Source: Drechslerella dactyloides (taxonomy: Eukaryota > Ascomycota > Orbiliomycetes > Orbiliales > Orbiliaceae). From it: a DNA stretch of 64,000 bases. This document shows positions 1 through 12,441 of this stretch, in pieces. Positions within the stretch are counted from its first letter, which is position 1, and the number at the start of each line of letters is the position of its first letter. The position numbers and the translations under genes are program-made. The notes below the pieces were generated by a model. It made no database searches, had not been told where the DNA came from, and saw only the letters and a program-made list of their open reading frames with translations. The stretch lies in assembly GCA_020064725.1 (NCBI GenBank), contig JAGTWJ010000008.1:1860001-1924000 (forward strand), written 5' to 3'.

Positions 1-823
1 TCTCTCAAACATGAAACGGAGTTTCCCAGAGTTAAAAATTTGCTTTCTGGTTGGGATCGGTGGGGGAGTGCCCTCTGAGAAGAATGATATCCAGCTGGGT
101 GATGTTGTCGTCAGCCGTCCAACGCACCAATACCCAGGGGTTATTCAATATGATCTCGGGAAAAATCTCGCGGACAGTACCGACGGCCTCATTCCAAGAG
201 GATCTCTGCAGCGTCCGCCGCGCTTCATAATGACTGCAATCAGCGATTTAGAATCCGACCCCGATGTATCCCCTCAACCGCTTCAACAACATATCAAAGC
301 TATCACAGCACGACATCCGGAATACAGACATCCGGGACGCGAACACGACCCGCGCTTTACATCTAAGTGCTCACACGACCCAGCTCAAGAAGCGTGTTTG
401 CAATGCGACGATTCTACAAACAGATGCCCCCAGCAGCCTAGAGATCACCCAATGATTCACTATGGTCTAATCGCTTCCGGCAATCAGGTCATGCAGAATA
501 CCCAATTCAGAGACCAGTTAGCCGCAAAATATAATGTTCTTTGCTTCGAGATGGAGGCGGCTGGGGTCATGAATATGGGCGATTGCCTGGTTGTCCGAGG
601 GATTTGTGACTACTCGGACTCACAAAAGAATGACATCTGGCAAGAGTATGCCTCCGCAACGGCGGCCGCGTACGTGAAGGCTCTCCTTTATCGTGTGAGA
701 ATCTCCAGTAGCTTAGGGGTTACAGCAACTGGCTCGGAGAATACCTGCTCGAGAAAAAGGGCGGCACCTTCCGAACCCGCGAGCCCAGTTCAGCCAAAGG
801 TAAAGCGGCTTAAGGGAAGGTGA
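1..823 (+). CDS. Nucleoside phosphorylase-family protein, 3' part (5' end outside window)
   Basis: This is the C-terminal part of a PNP/UDP phosphorylase-superfamily domain of the type found alone or at the N-terminus of fungal NLR-like proteins. Visible family motifs are GIGGGVP, DIQLGDVVVSRP, the IHYGLIASGNQVMQ block, the nucleoside-binding stretch CFEMEAAGVMN and RGICDYSDSQKN. The first ATG, at 11, lies inside the domain: relatives have more than 60 residues before the GIGGG loop, so the gene is truncated by the window edge rather than starting there. After the domain comes a short tail with a basic cluster (SRKRAAP ... KVKRLKGR) that resembles a bipartite nuclear localisation signal, then TGA at 821-823. 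No NACHT, ankyrin or TPR region follows, so this copy is a stand-alone domain or lost its partners. Substrate unknown. Family call confident, role not. Confidence 0.8.
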   Translation, partial: LSNMKRSFPELKICFLVGIGGGVPSEKNDIQLGDVVVSRPTHQYPGVIQYDLGKNLADSTDGLIPRGSLQRPPRFIMTAISDLESDPDVSPQPLQQHIKAITARHPEYRHPGREHDPRFTSKCSHDPAQEACLQCDDSTNRCPQQPRDHPMIHYGLIASGNQVMQNTQFRDQLAAKYNVLCFEMEAAGVMNMGDCLVVRGICDYSDSQKNDIWQEYASATAAAYVKALLYRVRISSSLGVTATGSENTCSRKRAAPSEPASPVQPKVKRLKGR

Positions 824-1902
824 AATGGTTCATCAGGAGCAAGAATAAGATATTTTTTTTAGACTCTATCAGACGGCGAGAGCAACAGTCTCGTCATTAT
901 CTGTTTTGGTTTATATATTTCCTATGCTATGTATAAGACGGCGCCTGGCGTCACAAGGCACCTTACCTACGATCATATGAGATATGCTTATTTTGCGTAC
1001 TTGAATTTTACTGGAGTATCAATATAAAACTGTCTCGCGAGCCAGACTGCCGTACTTTAGCCGGCGAATGTTCTACGGGACCATCTTTCCCCATTCAGAT
1101 TGCAGAGTGTAAGCGCGATGAGACGCGATCTAGTATATGTAGGCGATTGTCTCCAAATTACTTAAGAGCTATATATTCCCATAGCCGGGCCAAGTATTAG
1201 TAGTTTGATCTACGAGACAAAATAATGTACCCAAGATGAACCAAGAAGTAAACTAATAAATGTAATATAATTTAAAGTTGCCCACTGGCCATCCAGAAGT
1301 CATATTATATACCGCCACTCACAGCCCGCACACCATGCGCTCCAGTAACAATTGAATATAAAAAAAAATATTTTACCAAGAAAAGAAATCGAAAATCCTC
1401 CACCAGCACCGACGTTCAGCACACTAATAAAACAATAGTGATAAGAAAAATATCCAAAAGAAGAGAATATAATAATTAATCAATGAAGCGGTCGCGACTG
1501 ACCTCGCAAGCCCACCCGCCGACATAATTCGTAGCCGTATACGTATCCATGACAAAGGAAATAAAAAAACCAAAAACAGTAGAGTAAAGAGTGTGTCGAA
1601 GAAAACCCTCCAAACGGCAGAATATTAAAAAAGACCAAAATCAAGAGATGGAGTAACGGTACAACAGGCTAAGGAAACGGCACGCAAAGTATCGTATCGA
1701 CCAGGCTAAAATACCACACAGGCAACACAAGCCCCGTGCCGCATCAAAACTCGCTTTTTGAACAACAACCCAACCAAGGAAATTCCAAAGAAGGGAAAAA
1801 AGATGATTAAAAGTGCTACACAAGAACGACAGGGCCACATACGACCACACGACCGAACGACCGAAAGGAACGGAACGGAAAGGAAAGAAACAACCACCAA
1901 AT
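824..1902. other. Intergenic, AT-rich, convergent 3' flanks
   Basis: No coding region is supported here. The stretch separates the stops of two convergent genes. It is AT-rich with A-tracts, for example near 1360-1450 and 1560-1660, compatible with 3' untranslated sequence of both. The short open frames around 1641-1919 are low-complexity and are not credible genes. Confidence 0.6.
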
Positions 1903-4900
1903 TTAATCCTCAATCCCAAACATCTTCCTCAACTTTGGGAACTTCTTCTTCTTCGGCGTCTTGGCCGCATACAAGCCCCCACCCGGCTCGACAACCTGCG
2001 CCTTCCCGGCAACAGCGGTCGACGGCCTCTCCCGCTCCAATCCACTACCTTCCTCATCCATCTCCTGCAGCTCGCTCAACCGATGCCGCAGCAGCGACCG
2101 GTCTCTGTCCGCCCCGCGCTCGCTGCCGCCACTTCCAACAGGAGCATTCCCATTCACGCTCCCGGCAAGCGTAGATGTACCCAGCGATGGTGTCCATGTC
2201 CGCTGCGAGCCCATCGAGTTGACAGACCCGCCGCTCATCCGCCGAAACTTCTTCATCTGGCCGCCGCGCGGTGGCGTGGGTAGCGGCGGTGTGGGTGCGA
2301 GGTGCTCGGGATCATGGTGTTCCGGTCCGACAGGCGCAACCGGCAATCGAACCAGGCCCGGCGCGGGTTTACTCTTCTTCTTCGACCCAAAGTTCCACCA
2401 CTTCTTCTTCGGCGCGACTTCCGCCGAGATGGACGTTGTGAACCCATAGATCCCCGCCGACCCAGCGGGCGCATACACGGGATTCCGCGACGTCGCCGCC
2501 TTGCCGAAGGAATCGCTGCCGTTGTGCGATGTCGTCGCACCGGCCGTCGCCGGCCGCCGGACTTCTTCATCGTCCGACGAGTCCGGCGTCAGCGGGCGGT
2601 ACGTCGCCGAGTGCGTCCGCAGGGACTGCACGACCCGCGACGGCCCAGCACCTTCATCGTCAGACGAGTCCTCAAACCGACTTTTGAACGGCGTGAAACT
2701 CTTGCCGAACCCGCCAGTCGACGGCGGCAGTCCGAGTGATGAGTGCGGGCGACCAGCAGAGCTGCTTCGTAGGGTAGCCTTCCCCAGGAACCGGCTCGAC
2801 TTCTTCTCAGCCTTCGACCCAACGGCCTTTTCGTCATCCGAAGTGTCCGGCGACCACTCCCGTCTGCGGGGACCGCCGGTACCAATCGTCCTGCCGGTGC
2901 GGAACCCGCTTTCGAACCGCGACGTGGGACTCGGCCCCGCCCACCGACTAGCCGCCAGCCCTGTGTCGCGCGAAGCAACAGAAGCTGACGAAGGAACAAC
3001 GCCATTCGCATCCCGCATCGACATCCGCGCGAACCCTCCACTGTGCGACCGCCGCCGATTGACGTTTTCCCGCTTGAACGACGACTCGGATTCATTGGAC
3101 GAGATGGAAAGCCGTCTCGGCGACGTAGGAGCAGCAGCTTGTCTCTGCTTCTTGAGTTTCCCACCAACAGCGGTCGCCGGCGACGGAAGAGGCACTGGTT
3201 TATGCTGCAGTCCCTTAGCCTTGGGCGAATGTTTGGATTCCGATAGGCCGCCCTTGGTCTTGGCGGCCGACTTCTTAGTGGCCGCCGGCTTGGAAGTTCC
3301 GTTCTGAGCTGGCTCCGTCGGTTGAGCTTCAGGCGATTGGGTTGCTGGATGTGCCGGCGAAATCTCTGCATTTATAAGCCCCGGAGAAACCGGCTTGATG
3401 GGCTTGGGGGATAGAATTGTCGTCGTCGTAGTCTTCACCTGCTCGTCCTCGTCGCTGATCACCTCCTCTGGGAGCGCCTGTCCAACAACCTGCGGAGCGA
3501 GCGTCCCAGGCACGGTCACCACACCAGCTTCTTCAATAGTCTGATCCGTCACCATCTCCGCGATGCTCGGCAGAACCACAGCTTCAGCAACTGGCTGCGC
3601 ATCAGGCAGACTCGTAGGAGCGGCCGTCACTCCCAAGACGGCGCCGGACCCAGTCGCAGACATCACAACGTGATCGAGGTGTTCGTAAGCGTCAGAGAAG
3701 TGCTCATCAGTCTCGGAATCTTCCCTAGAGGACCCAAGTGACAGACGGCCCTGAGCAATCGTCTCTGCAGGTGTCTCGGTCGTCTCCTTCGCCTCAACCG
3801 GCGGTGGGAATATCGGCTTGATCTCAACGGCAGGCGGCGTGTGCCCAGCCGCGATCTGTGCCTCCTTGGGTGCGACAGGCTCGGGTTCCTCGACTGCAGT
3901 CTCAGGAATGCGTTCCTCAGCCTCTGCAGGAATTTGCACCCCTCCCTCCGATTCCGTCTCGACTTCATGAACAATGGGGACAGGTACAGCAACAGGGTCG
4001 GCAAAGGCAACAGCCGGAGGAACAGGTTGAACCTCGACAACCTTCTCAACCCGAACCTCAGTATGCTCCTCCCTATCGCTCTCGAGCTCCTCATCGCTCA
4101 GAGACGGCGCAGGACTCATGCTGCTGACATCCGGAGCCAACGGGTCCTTCGGCGGCGGCTGCTCCTTCTTCCCACCACCAACCTTCTTCAGCCTGTTGAG
4201 TAAATCGACACCAATCAACCCACCAAGTCTGGAATCCGACGATGCCTGCTGCTCGCGTGCATCCGGTGACGGCGTCCGCTCCACACGCATCCGACTAATG
4301 CTGCTGAACGAAACAGCACCGATACCGCGCGACGGCTGCTTCTGCACGGACAGTTTATCCAATGCGCTGTGGATCGGCTTATAGTGGTACGAGTCATCAT
4401 CCATCTCAACGACGCTCGGGTCCTCCGAAAAGCTGACCCGGACAGCCTTCCGCCGCCCAGCGCCGTCCCTGACAGAGCCGTCCTCAGCAGAGAGGATCGA
4501 CGACCGGTCACTACCTTCGTGATGCACGTGCTTCAGGGCCGACTTTGCGGGGCTAACGCTGCGGGGCGGCGGGGAGTGCCGCTTCATGGCACGCGGGGAG
4601 TGTGTGTCGCGGGGTGGAGGAGAGGGCCTGATCTTCGCGAGACGCAGGATGGATCCATTGAGAATCTTGTTGGGTTTGTTGCTGTCCTCGCTCGAGTCAT
4701 CGCGGAACAGACGGGGCGGTGGCGCGTTCTTTTCGTCGACAGTGCACGGCGGCGTGGGTGGAATCATGTGGATGATGGGCTGCACAGGCTCTTCAGTTAG
4801 CGTAGCTGAAGATGGCGGTGAGCCTTTCAGATCATCGACAGTGTCCCTCGTTGGCGTTGCAATCACAGCTATATCGACATGTCGGACCTCAGGAAGCGAC

Positions 4901-6569
4901 GACTCCACCACAGCAGGGCTTTCAGCCGTAAGTTTTTCCAGCGTTCGTTTTCTTTCGACAGTCTTGTTCGCCGAAGGCTCCGGCGACTGGACCTGCGCCA
5001 AGCGCTCACGCTCTTGCTCGAGCAGCGGGCTCCTCGGGAGGGCAGGGACGCCACCCTGGCCTGGGACAATAACGCTCTCACGGCCAGCCCGCCGCTTCTT
5101 CTTTTTCTTGCCGCCTTGGCCAGACTCCTCAGGTATGCTCTCCAGGTCGCTCTGGTAGCTAGCGACAGAGCTAACCGACCCAGCATACGAGTGTCGTCTA
5201 TAAATCCCTCGCTCCTCGCTCGCGGCGAGGTCTTCCTCCTCCTGCTCGGCTGCAAACTCATCGTCATAGTTCAGAGCTGTGTCTGGCTCTTCCACCTTCT
5301 TCATCCTCCTCTTGGCCCGTTTACTCGGCAGCAGCACCGGTTTCCCCGCCGTTTGAGCTTGCTGCTCTTTCATTATCTGCAAAGCGAGCGCCTTGACAGC
5401 ATCAGAAGGACCAGCATCCGCGGCATGATGGTGGTGGTGTGTTTCCATTGGCTTCAATGCAGCAGCCGCAGCTCCATGCGAAGCAGAACCCGACCTCGCA
5501 GCTCGAGTGGTATGTTGATGATGGCCCTGCTTATGTCGCTCCTTCGAGGCTTCGATAACGGGAACCATGTCGTCCCGAACTGTGGTCCGCATCGTGCCTC
5601 TCGACAGCATGCTGCCCTGTGTGTCGGAATGCGTCTGCTGCATGCTTTTCTTCTTCGTGGGCGTTCGAGATGCGTCGTTGCGTAGCGACTTTTTCAGATG
5701 GATGGCCGGTTGGGGATATAGCTCCTCCGGTTCTGAGTCCGACGAGGAGCTTGAATCGGCATCATGGCGGTTGTCATCAGAAGAGCTCGAATATACGGGT
5801 TCAACAGGCTTAGGCTTCGGCTTGGATCTCGGTTTCGGCTGCTGTTTCTTCGGAGCAGGTACGGCGACAGCTACGGCAGCTCTCACAGCGGGCGGTATTG
5901 GTGGCACTGGAGGTATCGGCGGCGCGGTCCTAGGCTTACCTTGGGTTCTCCGCGGTTTCGATACTGGCATTGATGTCAGATCTTGTCAAGCTCGTGTAAA
6001 TTTAAAGGTAAGCGGCCCTCACCTTTCCTCGGCTCATCTCTAGACGATCTTCTCGAATCTTCGTCGTGCGATGTGGCTGCCTGCTTAGGTGCAGCTTTCT
6101 TTGGCGCGTGTCTCGCCGGCTCGAATTGCGTAGACGGTGTACGATCATGTGTCTTTTTCCCCTCCGCACGTCTCGTCGTATGGGTTGCAGCTGGAGCTGG
6201 AGCTGGGCTGTCCCTACTCGGCGGTCGACCGCCCCTACTGCTTGGACGGCCGCTAGACCCAGCATTGTCCTCTCTAAACCAGCCTATCCTATCCGTCATA
6301 GACGCATCGCTGCTCTTCCGGACGAGGGGGTGACCCGCCGGCGCACTCGTAACGCTGCTGACGCTCCCTCGACGCTCCATCCGACGGGTGACGACCGACC
6401 CCGGGGAGGTGACCTGCTTTGGCGATGCATGGAGGGCGGCGGCGGCAGCGGCAGCGGAGAGGGTTGGAGTCTGTGTTCGTGAGGGGACGGCGGCGCGCGC
6501 CGCGGCGGCGAGGGCGAATTGGTTTGCTGGCTGAGACTGTTCGGTGTCGTGATAGACGAGGTGGTACAT
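1903..6569 (-). CDS. Large disordered Ser/Lys-rich protein, Seg1-like eisosome candidate
   Basis: Two exons: 6023-6569 and 1903-5963, giving 1535 residues. The 59-nt intron 5964-6022 starts GTGAGG, has CTGAC 13 nt before the acceptor and restores the frame as RKVSKPRR. The protein is almost entirely low complexity: proline-rich N-terminal blocks, a His run, KKKKK clusters and many Ser/Pro sites. There is an RVSFSEDP motif in the middle. Three repeated acidic-serine modules of the type SPDTSDDE, EDSSDDEG and TPDSSDDEE occur in the C-terminal third, and the tail is basic (KKKKFPKLRKMFGIED). The N-terminal pattern (Ala-rich run, TRRMERRGSVSS, then RKSSDASMTDR) and the KSRFEDSSDDE-type repeats recall fungal Seg1-type eisosome-stabilising proteins at the plasma membrane. 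That assignment is from memory of family style, not a search. The CDS itself is certain; function is tentative. Confidence 0.7.
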
Positions 6570-7489
6570 TTCTCATTAGCTGATGTTGTCCAAGGTGGTT
6601 GGATGGGGTGGATCTACGACTCGCGAGCGCGATCTTCGAGCATGGGTGCGGCGTGTAGACGGTGTGAACCGAAGGGTGGATGACGAGGGGAGGATGACAA
6701 GTGAGCAAGGATGAGGGGGGGTTGCTTTCGAGCAATGAATGGATGAAGGAAGGTTTCAAGAAAAGCAAGCAAAGAATAGAGGCATTGAAAAAGTAACAAA
6801 ACGGAAAAGGAGAGATCAGAGTTAAAAGCCTAAAGAAAGAACAAAAGAAGGAAAGAAAGAAACTCACCAGTGATGGTTTCCCACGAGCCTTGCGGTGATG
6901 CGAAAACATCCTCCCTCACGCACTCGATGAGACAATCTTGCGCTCAGGCCCTACTAGCCCAGCCAGACCACCGCATGCACGCCCGGCGCAGCTAGTCCCA
7001 GTCGGCGCAAAATCGCCGTGACGTGGAGGCGCCGGTGCTCACGGCCGAAATGTATGTAATATCGGTGATCGCAGAGAAAAGCAAAAGCGAAAGACGGTGA
7101 TGGATGGATGCGATGCGATGGTGTGCGATGCGATGGTGCAGAAGTGTCGCAAGCGGAGTTGGTGCAAATGAGCGGGTGCAGCCGGTCGTTCTGGAAGGCA
7201 AGCGAGGTTGAATGCGGTGCGGTGCAGCGTGAGATTATTAGTATAATCTTGTCTGGAGATCGGGAAGGGCGTGGCGTCGTTGGACGGACGACGGAGACGA
7301 GCGGATGGATGGGATGAGATTGGACGAACGGCTCTGGGAGCGATTTCGTCGAGGCCCGGCGGCGAGCAGATCGGTCGCAGCTGTCGGAACGTTAATTTCA
7401 GATGTATGCACGGGCGGGAGAGCGAGCGATGCAGAAGAGAAGATCGCGAGAAGGGAGGAGTGGAAGTGAAGGGGGAGAGGAGGGAAGAG

Positions 7490-7551
7490 TGGAGGAGGAG
7501 GAGGAGTGGGAGGAGTGGGAGTGGGAGGAGTGGGAGTGGGAAGAGTGGAGA
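7490..7551. repeat. Purine-rich GGAGTGGGA minisatellite
   Basis: Imperfect tandem units of GGAGTGGGA/GGAGTGGGAGT follow a GAG run. The strand asymmetry is complete (purines on plus). The tract lies upstream of the Seg1-like gene on its template strand, so the transcript-sense strand is CT-rich, as in many fungal promoters. Confidence 0.7.
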
Positions 7552-9236
7552 TGGCGATGGTGATGAAATGACGATTCGCAGCAGTCGCCCAAACGAGCCG
7601 GACTTGAGACACGACACGGCCAGGCACAGGAACAGGCAGCCAGATAAACCTCCCTCCCTCAACCTCTCTCGCCAATACGAAGACCTCGCCCTCGAATGCA
7701 ATGCGAATGCGAAACCGAGAATCGAATCGAATCTGCCGCCCAGATCGACCTCACGCGATCGAGGACTCGAATCGGACCCAGGAAGGAAGAAACGATCCGC
7801 CCTCGAAAAATCGAAATCAGGGAACGCCGTCCACGATGTCATTGTTTGGACGCAAACAAACAGGTTACGTAACACGACTCGCCCACTAGGATTCCCAAAT
7901 CCGGATCAATCGATCCAACGTTACAACCTCAACCATGGCACAACTATGGCAAGGACTTCTTACTCTCTATCTCTCGCTCACCCTGACAGGACTCGACCCC
8001 CTGGCTTCGCTTTCCCTCCGAATCTGAGCGGACTCCTCGAACGACCGGCTGAGACTAGCCGAATCTCGCTGCGCGATCCAAGCAGAATATCGCTGTGGAG
8101 CCTCGGAAATATATGTCTGTACGCCCTGCGATTCGATTCGATTCGATTGACCGTGACTGACTGGCCCGCTGACTTGACTGGCTGGCTGGCTGTGTGCACT
8201 GTACTGTGCTGTGCTACTGACGACTCCGGCGTGGATGCCTGCCTGCCTGCCTATTCCTCCTCCACCGTGGACGCCGTGGCTGCGATCCGGTCTAGAAGCT
8301 AGGCCGCTTCTTTCCAATAAACCCAGATAATATTCTAAGTGTTCCCTCACATATCGCCGCCCAAGACATGGAGGACACGATACGCCTTTTATAATAAATC
8401 ACTTATCCCATCCCGGCGGCCAGCCCACGTCCTTCTTTCACCAGTACGTATATTAATTCGTGTCTACTCCACTGACTTGTCCACACACCATCTCGATGCA
8501 TCGCCAGCTACACGCTCCGTACGGCTGAGCTGTGCTGGAAAACCCCAGGGCAGGCACGTTCACATCTCGTTTATGTTCTCAAGGACAGCCAATTCATCAA
8601 TCCGGAGACATCCAGGCCAGCTAGTCGACGCCACGCCGCAGTCTCGTCTACCGAACCCGGAACACTCCACTCCCCTCCATTGGCTGCCTCCAAATCTACC
8701 TCTTCCTCATCCTGCATGACCTTTGAACGAACGAGAAAAGGTTTCCCATTGTGTCCGCCCGGCCAGCGCATGCACCCGTCGACTGCCCGGCCACCCCATT
8801 GGCCATTCGCACCCCGCCGTATGCAGCCACATGCATGCACACCCAATCTTGCAAATTCAATGATACTACCTCAATACTTCCATACTACTTACTTAACCAT
8901 CGAGTTTGACTCACTTATCGACCAACATCATTACTTAACTTAATTAATGGGTACATCTAAAACAGCCAAACGCATGTATCGTATCACACCTGCGGCACAG
9001 AATCTTCCATCCACTTTTTCGTTTACCTCGTACTGTCGCCTAACTGCATCCCGTGCATGCAAATTTCGCTCCTTCACCCCATTGTCGTATTATATTGGAT
9101 TTCATGCATATACGCTGCAGCTATATTCGTCATCACACTCGCATTTCTGAAATTATGCTGACTTACTTACTTGCACCCGATGATACGAACGAGACAAGGC
9201 AATATAACAACCACTTATATCTCCCCAGAAACGCCC

Positions 9237-9257
9237 ATTCATTCATTCATTCATTCA
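9237..9257. repeat. (ATTC)n microsatellite
   Basis: Five perfect ATTC units in a non-coding spacer. No function is evident. Confidence 0.8.
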
Positions 9258-10036
9258 ATCATTCTCTCATCACTCCGCATGCACGCAACCGGATCACACC
9301 GATGCATACGCATTCATTGCAATTTTCCCCGCCTCGCGTAGAATTCTCGACAGACATTTAATCTATTTGTCAGCCACACCAGCCATCGACACATCCTATA
9401 TATATCATGACCGCTATATATAGAGTCTATGGCGTAGTTAGTAGATAACGTTACCACCCAGTAAAGTACCTAGGTCTATAGAGCATGAACTAATTCTGCG
9501 AATTGTTGCCAATTAGAGTCCTCGATTGCATGCAATATTGTGGGAAGACTGGTGCGGCTGATGACTGTACATCCATAGACGGTACGATATCAAAAGTATT
9601 GACGTTGGAGCGGATTATATAATCACAACGACCGCTTTGTCCCACCACGCACGACGACATGCCACATATTCCTAACTTTAATATGTACCATGCTCGCATT
9701 ATGTACTGCTGAACCCACGTTTTTTTTGTGAACCAAATGCAAAAAAGAACGCATGCATGCATGCACTGAACGATATAACAGACAAGAACAAAAACGTACG
9801 CATGCATGCATCGAAAGTAAATGGTACAACATGTAATGATATCGTAAGGAAATTCGTCACTATTTTCAAAGCCGCAATCATGCACTCGTATCATAAGTCA
9901 CAAAGAAAGAGAAGAGAAAAGAAAAATGCAAAGACAAAACAGACAGCACTCAACATTTCATAACTTCATGCTGCGATACCCAAATTCCCATCAATCGATC
10001 CATCCAATCCATCGCGGTCATCACTCAATCAACACG

Positions 10037-12441
10037 TTACAAGTAATACGCCCGGTCTCGCCCGCCGTATCCCCTCGCCGGCTGCCCCTGGCCCCTCTGA
10101 TACCGATGATGCTCCGCCGGAACCTGCACCCGCCTCTCACCGGCACCTCCCGCCGCCGGCCACGCACCGGGCATCGGCGGGCCCGTCGCTACAGGCGGCG
10201 AAACGACGGGCTCCCCACGATACCCGACGTACGGCTTATCTTCCTGGTTCACAACGGGCCGCTGCATCGGCGGCCGTTGCAGCGCCTTGCGCGCGTAGTC
10301 GTCGAAGCGGAATTCGGCCGCGTACTGTCGCTCTCCACGGGACCGTGCGCGCCGACGGTCGTGTCGCGCCGCTACATTCACACACATAAAAGTCAGCTCA
10401 CCCAATCACCTCGATCTGGATAGGAAAGTGTAGAGAAAATACCTCGAATGCGGGCGGTCAGGTCCATCAGCTCATCGATCTGGTCCGCCTGCAGCAGTCC
10501 GAACACCGTGAACGTGTCTCCCGTATCCTCATACGGATACTGCAGCTCCTCCAGCGCCTGTCGCGTCACGATCTTGCGTGAAATCCGGGTATGTCGCGGG
10601 TCGCCGCCGCCGCCGATGCTGACGCCGGGTTGCAGCTGTATCTGCATCTGGGCAGCCGTGGCGTTGCCTCCCGCGCCGCCGTTCCCGGCGGCTGCAATCG
10701 ACGGGGGAGGGGCAATCTGCAGCGGCGCCGTCTTGCGGCGGGGTAGCGTGTTGCCCAGGCTCGCGCTGCGCTGTCGCTGCTGCTGGCGTAAGCTGTGCTT
10801 GCGGTCCGGCCGTGCGAATTCGTCCAGATCGATCTCCGGCGACGTCGGCGGGGAGGAGGACACGTCCGCGTAGAACCGCCGCATCTTCTCCTCGTACTCG
10901 CGCTCGCGCTCCGTCATCGCGTCCGTCGTGCGCGTCCGTCCGGACTCCGAGGGGGCGATGAGGCCTAGGCCGTCCTTTGCCGGGTGCTGGTTGATCGTGA
11001 TGGAGCCGATGGCGGGGCCGCGGCGCTTGTCACGGTCGTTGACGGAGATGTCGACGTCGCGCCCGCCGAGGTCGAGGCGGACGGCCGTGGATGTGGCCGG
11101 GTCGATTGAGGTTTGAACCAGCTGTCCGTTGATGTTTCCCAGCGAGCGGCGGCGGCGGTACGCCTCTCGGGGTCCCACGGATTTGGACCGGCGGACCAGC
11201 GCGCCGGCTTGCGGAGGTGGGGTCTCCGGCTTCTCCGCCGGGCTGAGGCTCAGGGCTTCGAACCGGCCGATGGACGACGACCGCCGCAGCGCCGCAGGGT
11301 TCCTCGAGTCTCGGCGCGCGTGGCGTGCCTGTCGCTCCAGCTCGCGTTCGCGTTCTCGCTCCCTCTCCCGCGGCAACCGGTCCTGCGACAACGAACGTCG
11401 GTAGGCCGCCACCTTCTCCGACTGCGAGTAGTACGCCGGCCCAGCACGGCCGAGAAACTCTTCACGCCCCCGCGCGTCCGGCGACGACTGCCGTCTCCCA
11501 GACCGTGCCCGCGGCGCCGATCTCGCCGGCACCAGCACGCCCCTCGAGCGGTCCTCGTCTCGGAACCCCGGGTCGATGTTCTCCTGGTCCTCCCCGCGGT
11601 ATGGCCCCGCGAATCTATACCCTTTCTGCAGGTAATGCGACAGCCTGTCCAGCGACTTTGACGGCGCGTGGCGTGCGTGCCATGCCACGGCCTGCTGAGC
11701 GTGCTGCTGGTGCGCGAACGTCGATGCCGACGTCGTCGTCCGCGAGAACGAGCTGTCCGTCGGCGACGGCTCCCGGTGGCTGTGCGCGTGGCCGCGGTGC
11801 GCTGCAGCGGCCGCCTGTCCGCCGCTCCGGCCCGCGGCTACGTTTGCAGCGTACGAGTTATACCTCGCCTGCGGATGCTGCTGCGGATGCTGCTGCGCCT
11901 GCTGATGCTGCGCGAGTTGCTGGTGGAGCTGCTGGTGGAGCTGCATCTGCTGTTCCCGCTGCAGCTGCTGTTCCCGTTGCAGCTGCTGTTCCCGTTGCAT
12001 CTGCTGTTCCCGCTGCTGTTGCTGCTGTTGCTGGTGCTGTTGGAGCTGCTGGTGCGCCAGATGCTGCTGGTGCGCCGCGTGCTGCTGGGCGGCATGTTGC
12101 GGGTGTCCGTGATGGTGCGGATGCCCGTGCTGGGGGTGACGATTGCCCAGCGAGATGCGCTGGAAGTCCTCCGAGACGCTGTCGTCCGTGATATCATCGC
12201 CAAAGTACGACGACGACCAGTCGTCCGATATCTCTCTGTCTCGGAAGTGTCCTCCTCCTCCACCGCCGCCGCCGCCGCCGCCAGCAGCTCCGCCTCCGAG
12301 TCCCGCGCCGCCACCGTAGGCGGCGTACAGCTGTGCAGCGTTCCCGGTGGACGCGCGAAAGGGGTTCTGGCTCGCGGGCTGCCGTTGTTGCGAGCGGTAG
12401 TTCGGCCCGTAGTTGTACCCGTATGGATTCTGGCCGGCCAT
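10037..12441 (-). CDS. Poly-Gln/poly-Gly protein with DUF8035-like C-terminal segment
   Basis: Two exons, 10443-12441 and 10037-10371, encode 777 residues. The 71-nt intron 10372-10442 (GTATTT...GTAG, with GCTGAC branch site) joins LTARIR to AARHDRRR in frame. Reading N to C: an Asn/Tyr/Gln-rich start, a run of about 13 glycines, a His/Gln-rich segment with several tandem REQQ(M/L)Q units, an Arg-Ser-rich middle (RERERERELERQ), and near the C-terminus a predicted folded piece beginning HTRISRKIVTRQALEEL and continuing GDTFTVFGLLQADQIDEL. That last piece resembles the segment called DUF8035 in other fungal low-complexity proteins (RISRKLV...ALE...ERDD-type). No enzymatic motif is visible. Function unknown. 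The intron model is well supported by frame and branch site. Confidence 0.75.

Larger units (their letters stand above)
6570..10036. other. Long intergenic spacer and 5' leader region, no gene seen
   Basis: About 3.5 kb between the start of the Seg1-like gene and the stop of the next minus-strand gene. It contains purine-rich microsatellite DNA at 7490-7551, ATTC repeats near 9237-9257 and several GCATGC-rich patches near 9750-9815. Overlapping open frames on both strands around 7039-8302 mirror each other across the purine-rich tract and show no recognisable domain or spliceable structure, so I do not call them. Confidence 0.55.

Noticed and set aside
2501..3307. 268-codon plus-strand frame
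   Set aside because: Antisense shadow of the Seg1-like coding exon.
7039..8302. Overlapping frames of 278 codons (minus) and 343 codons (plus)
   Set aside because: They mirror one another across a purine-rich repeat, are Arg/Gly or Ser/Pro low complexity, and show no domain.
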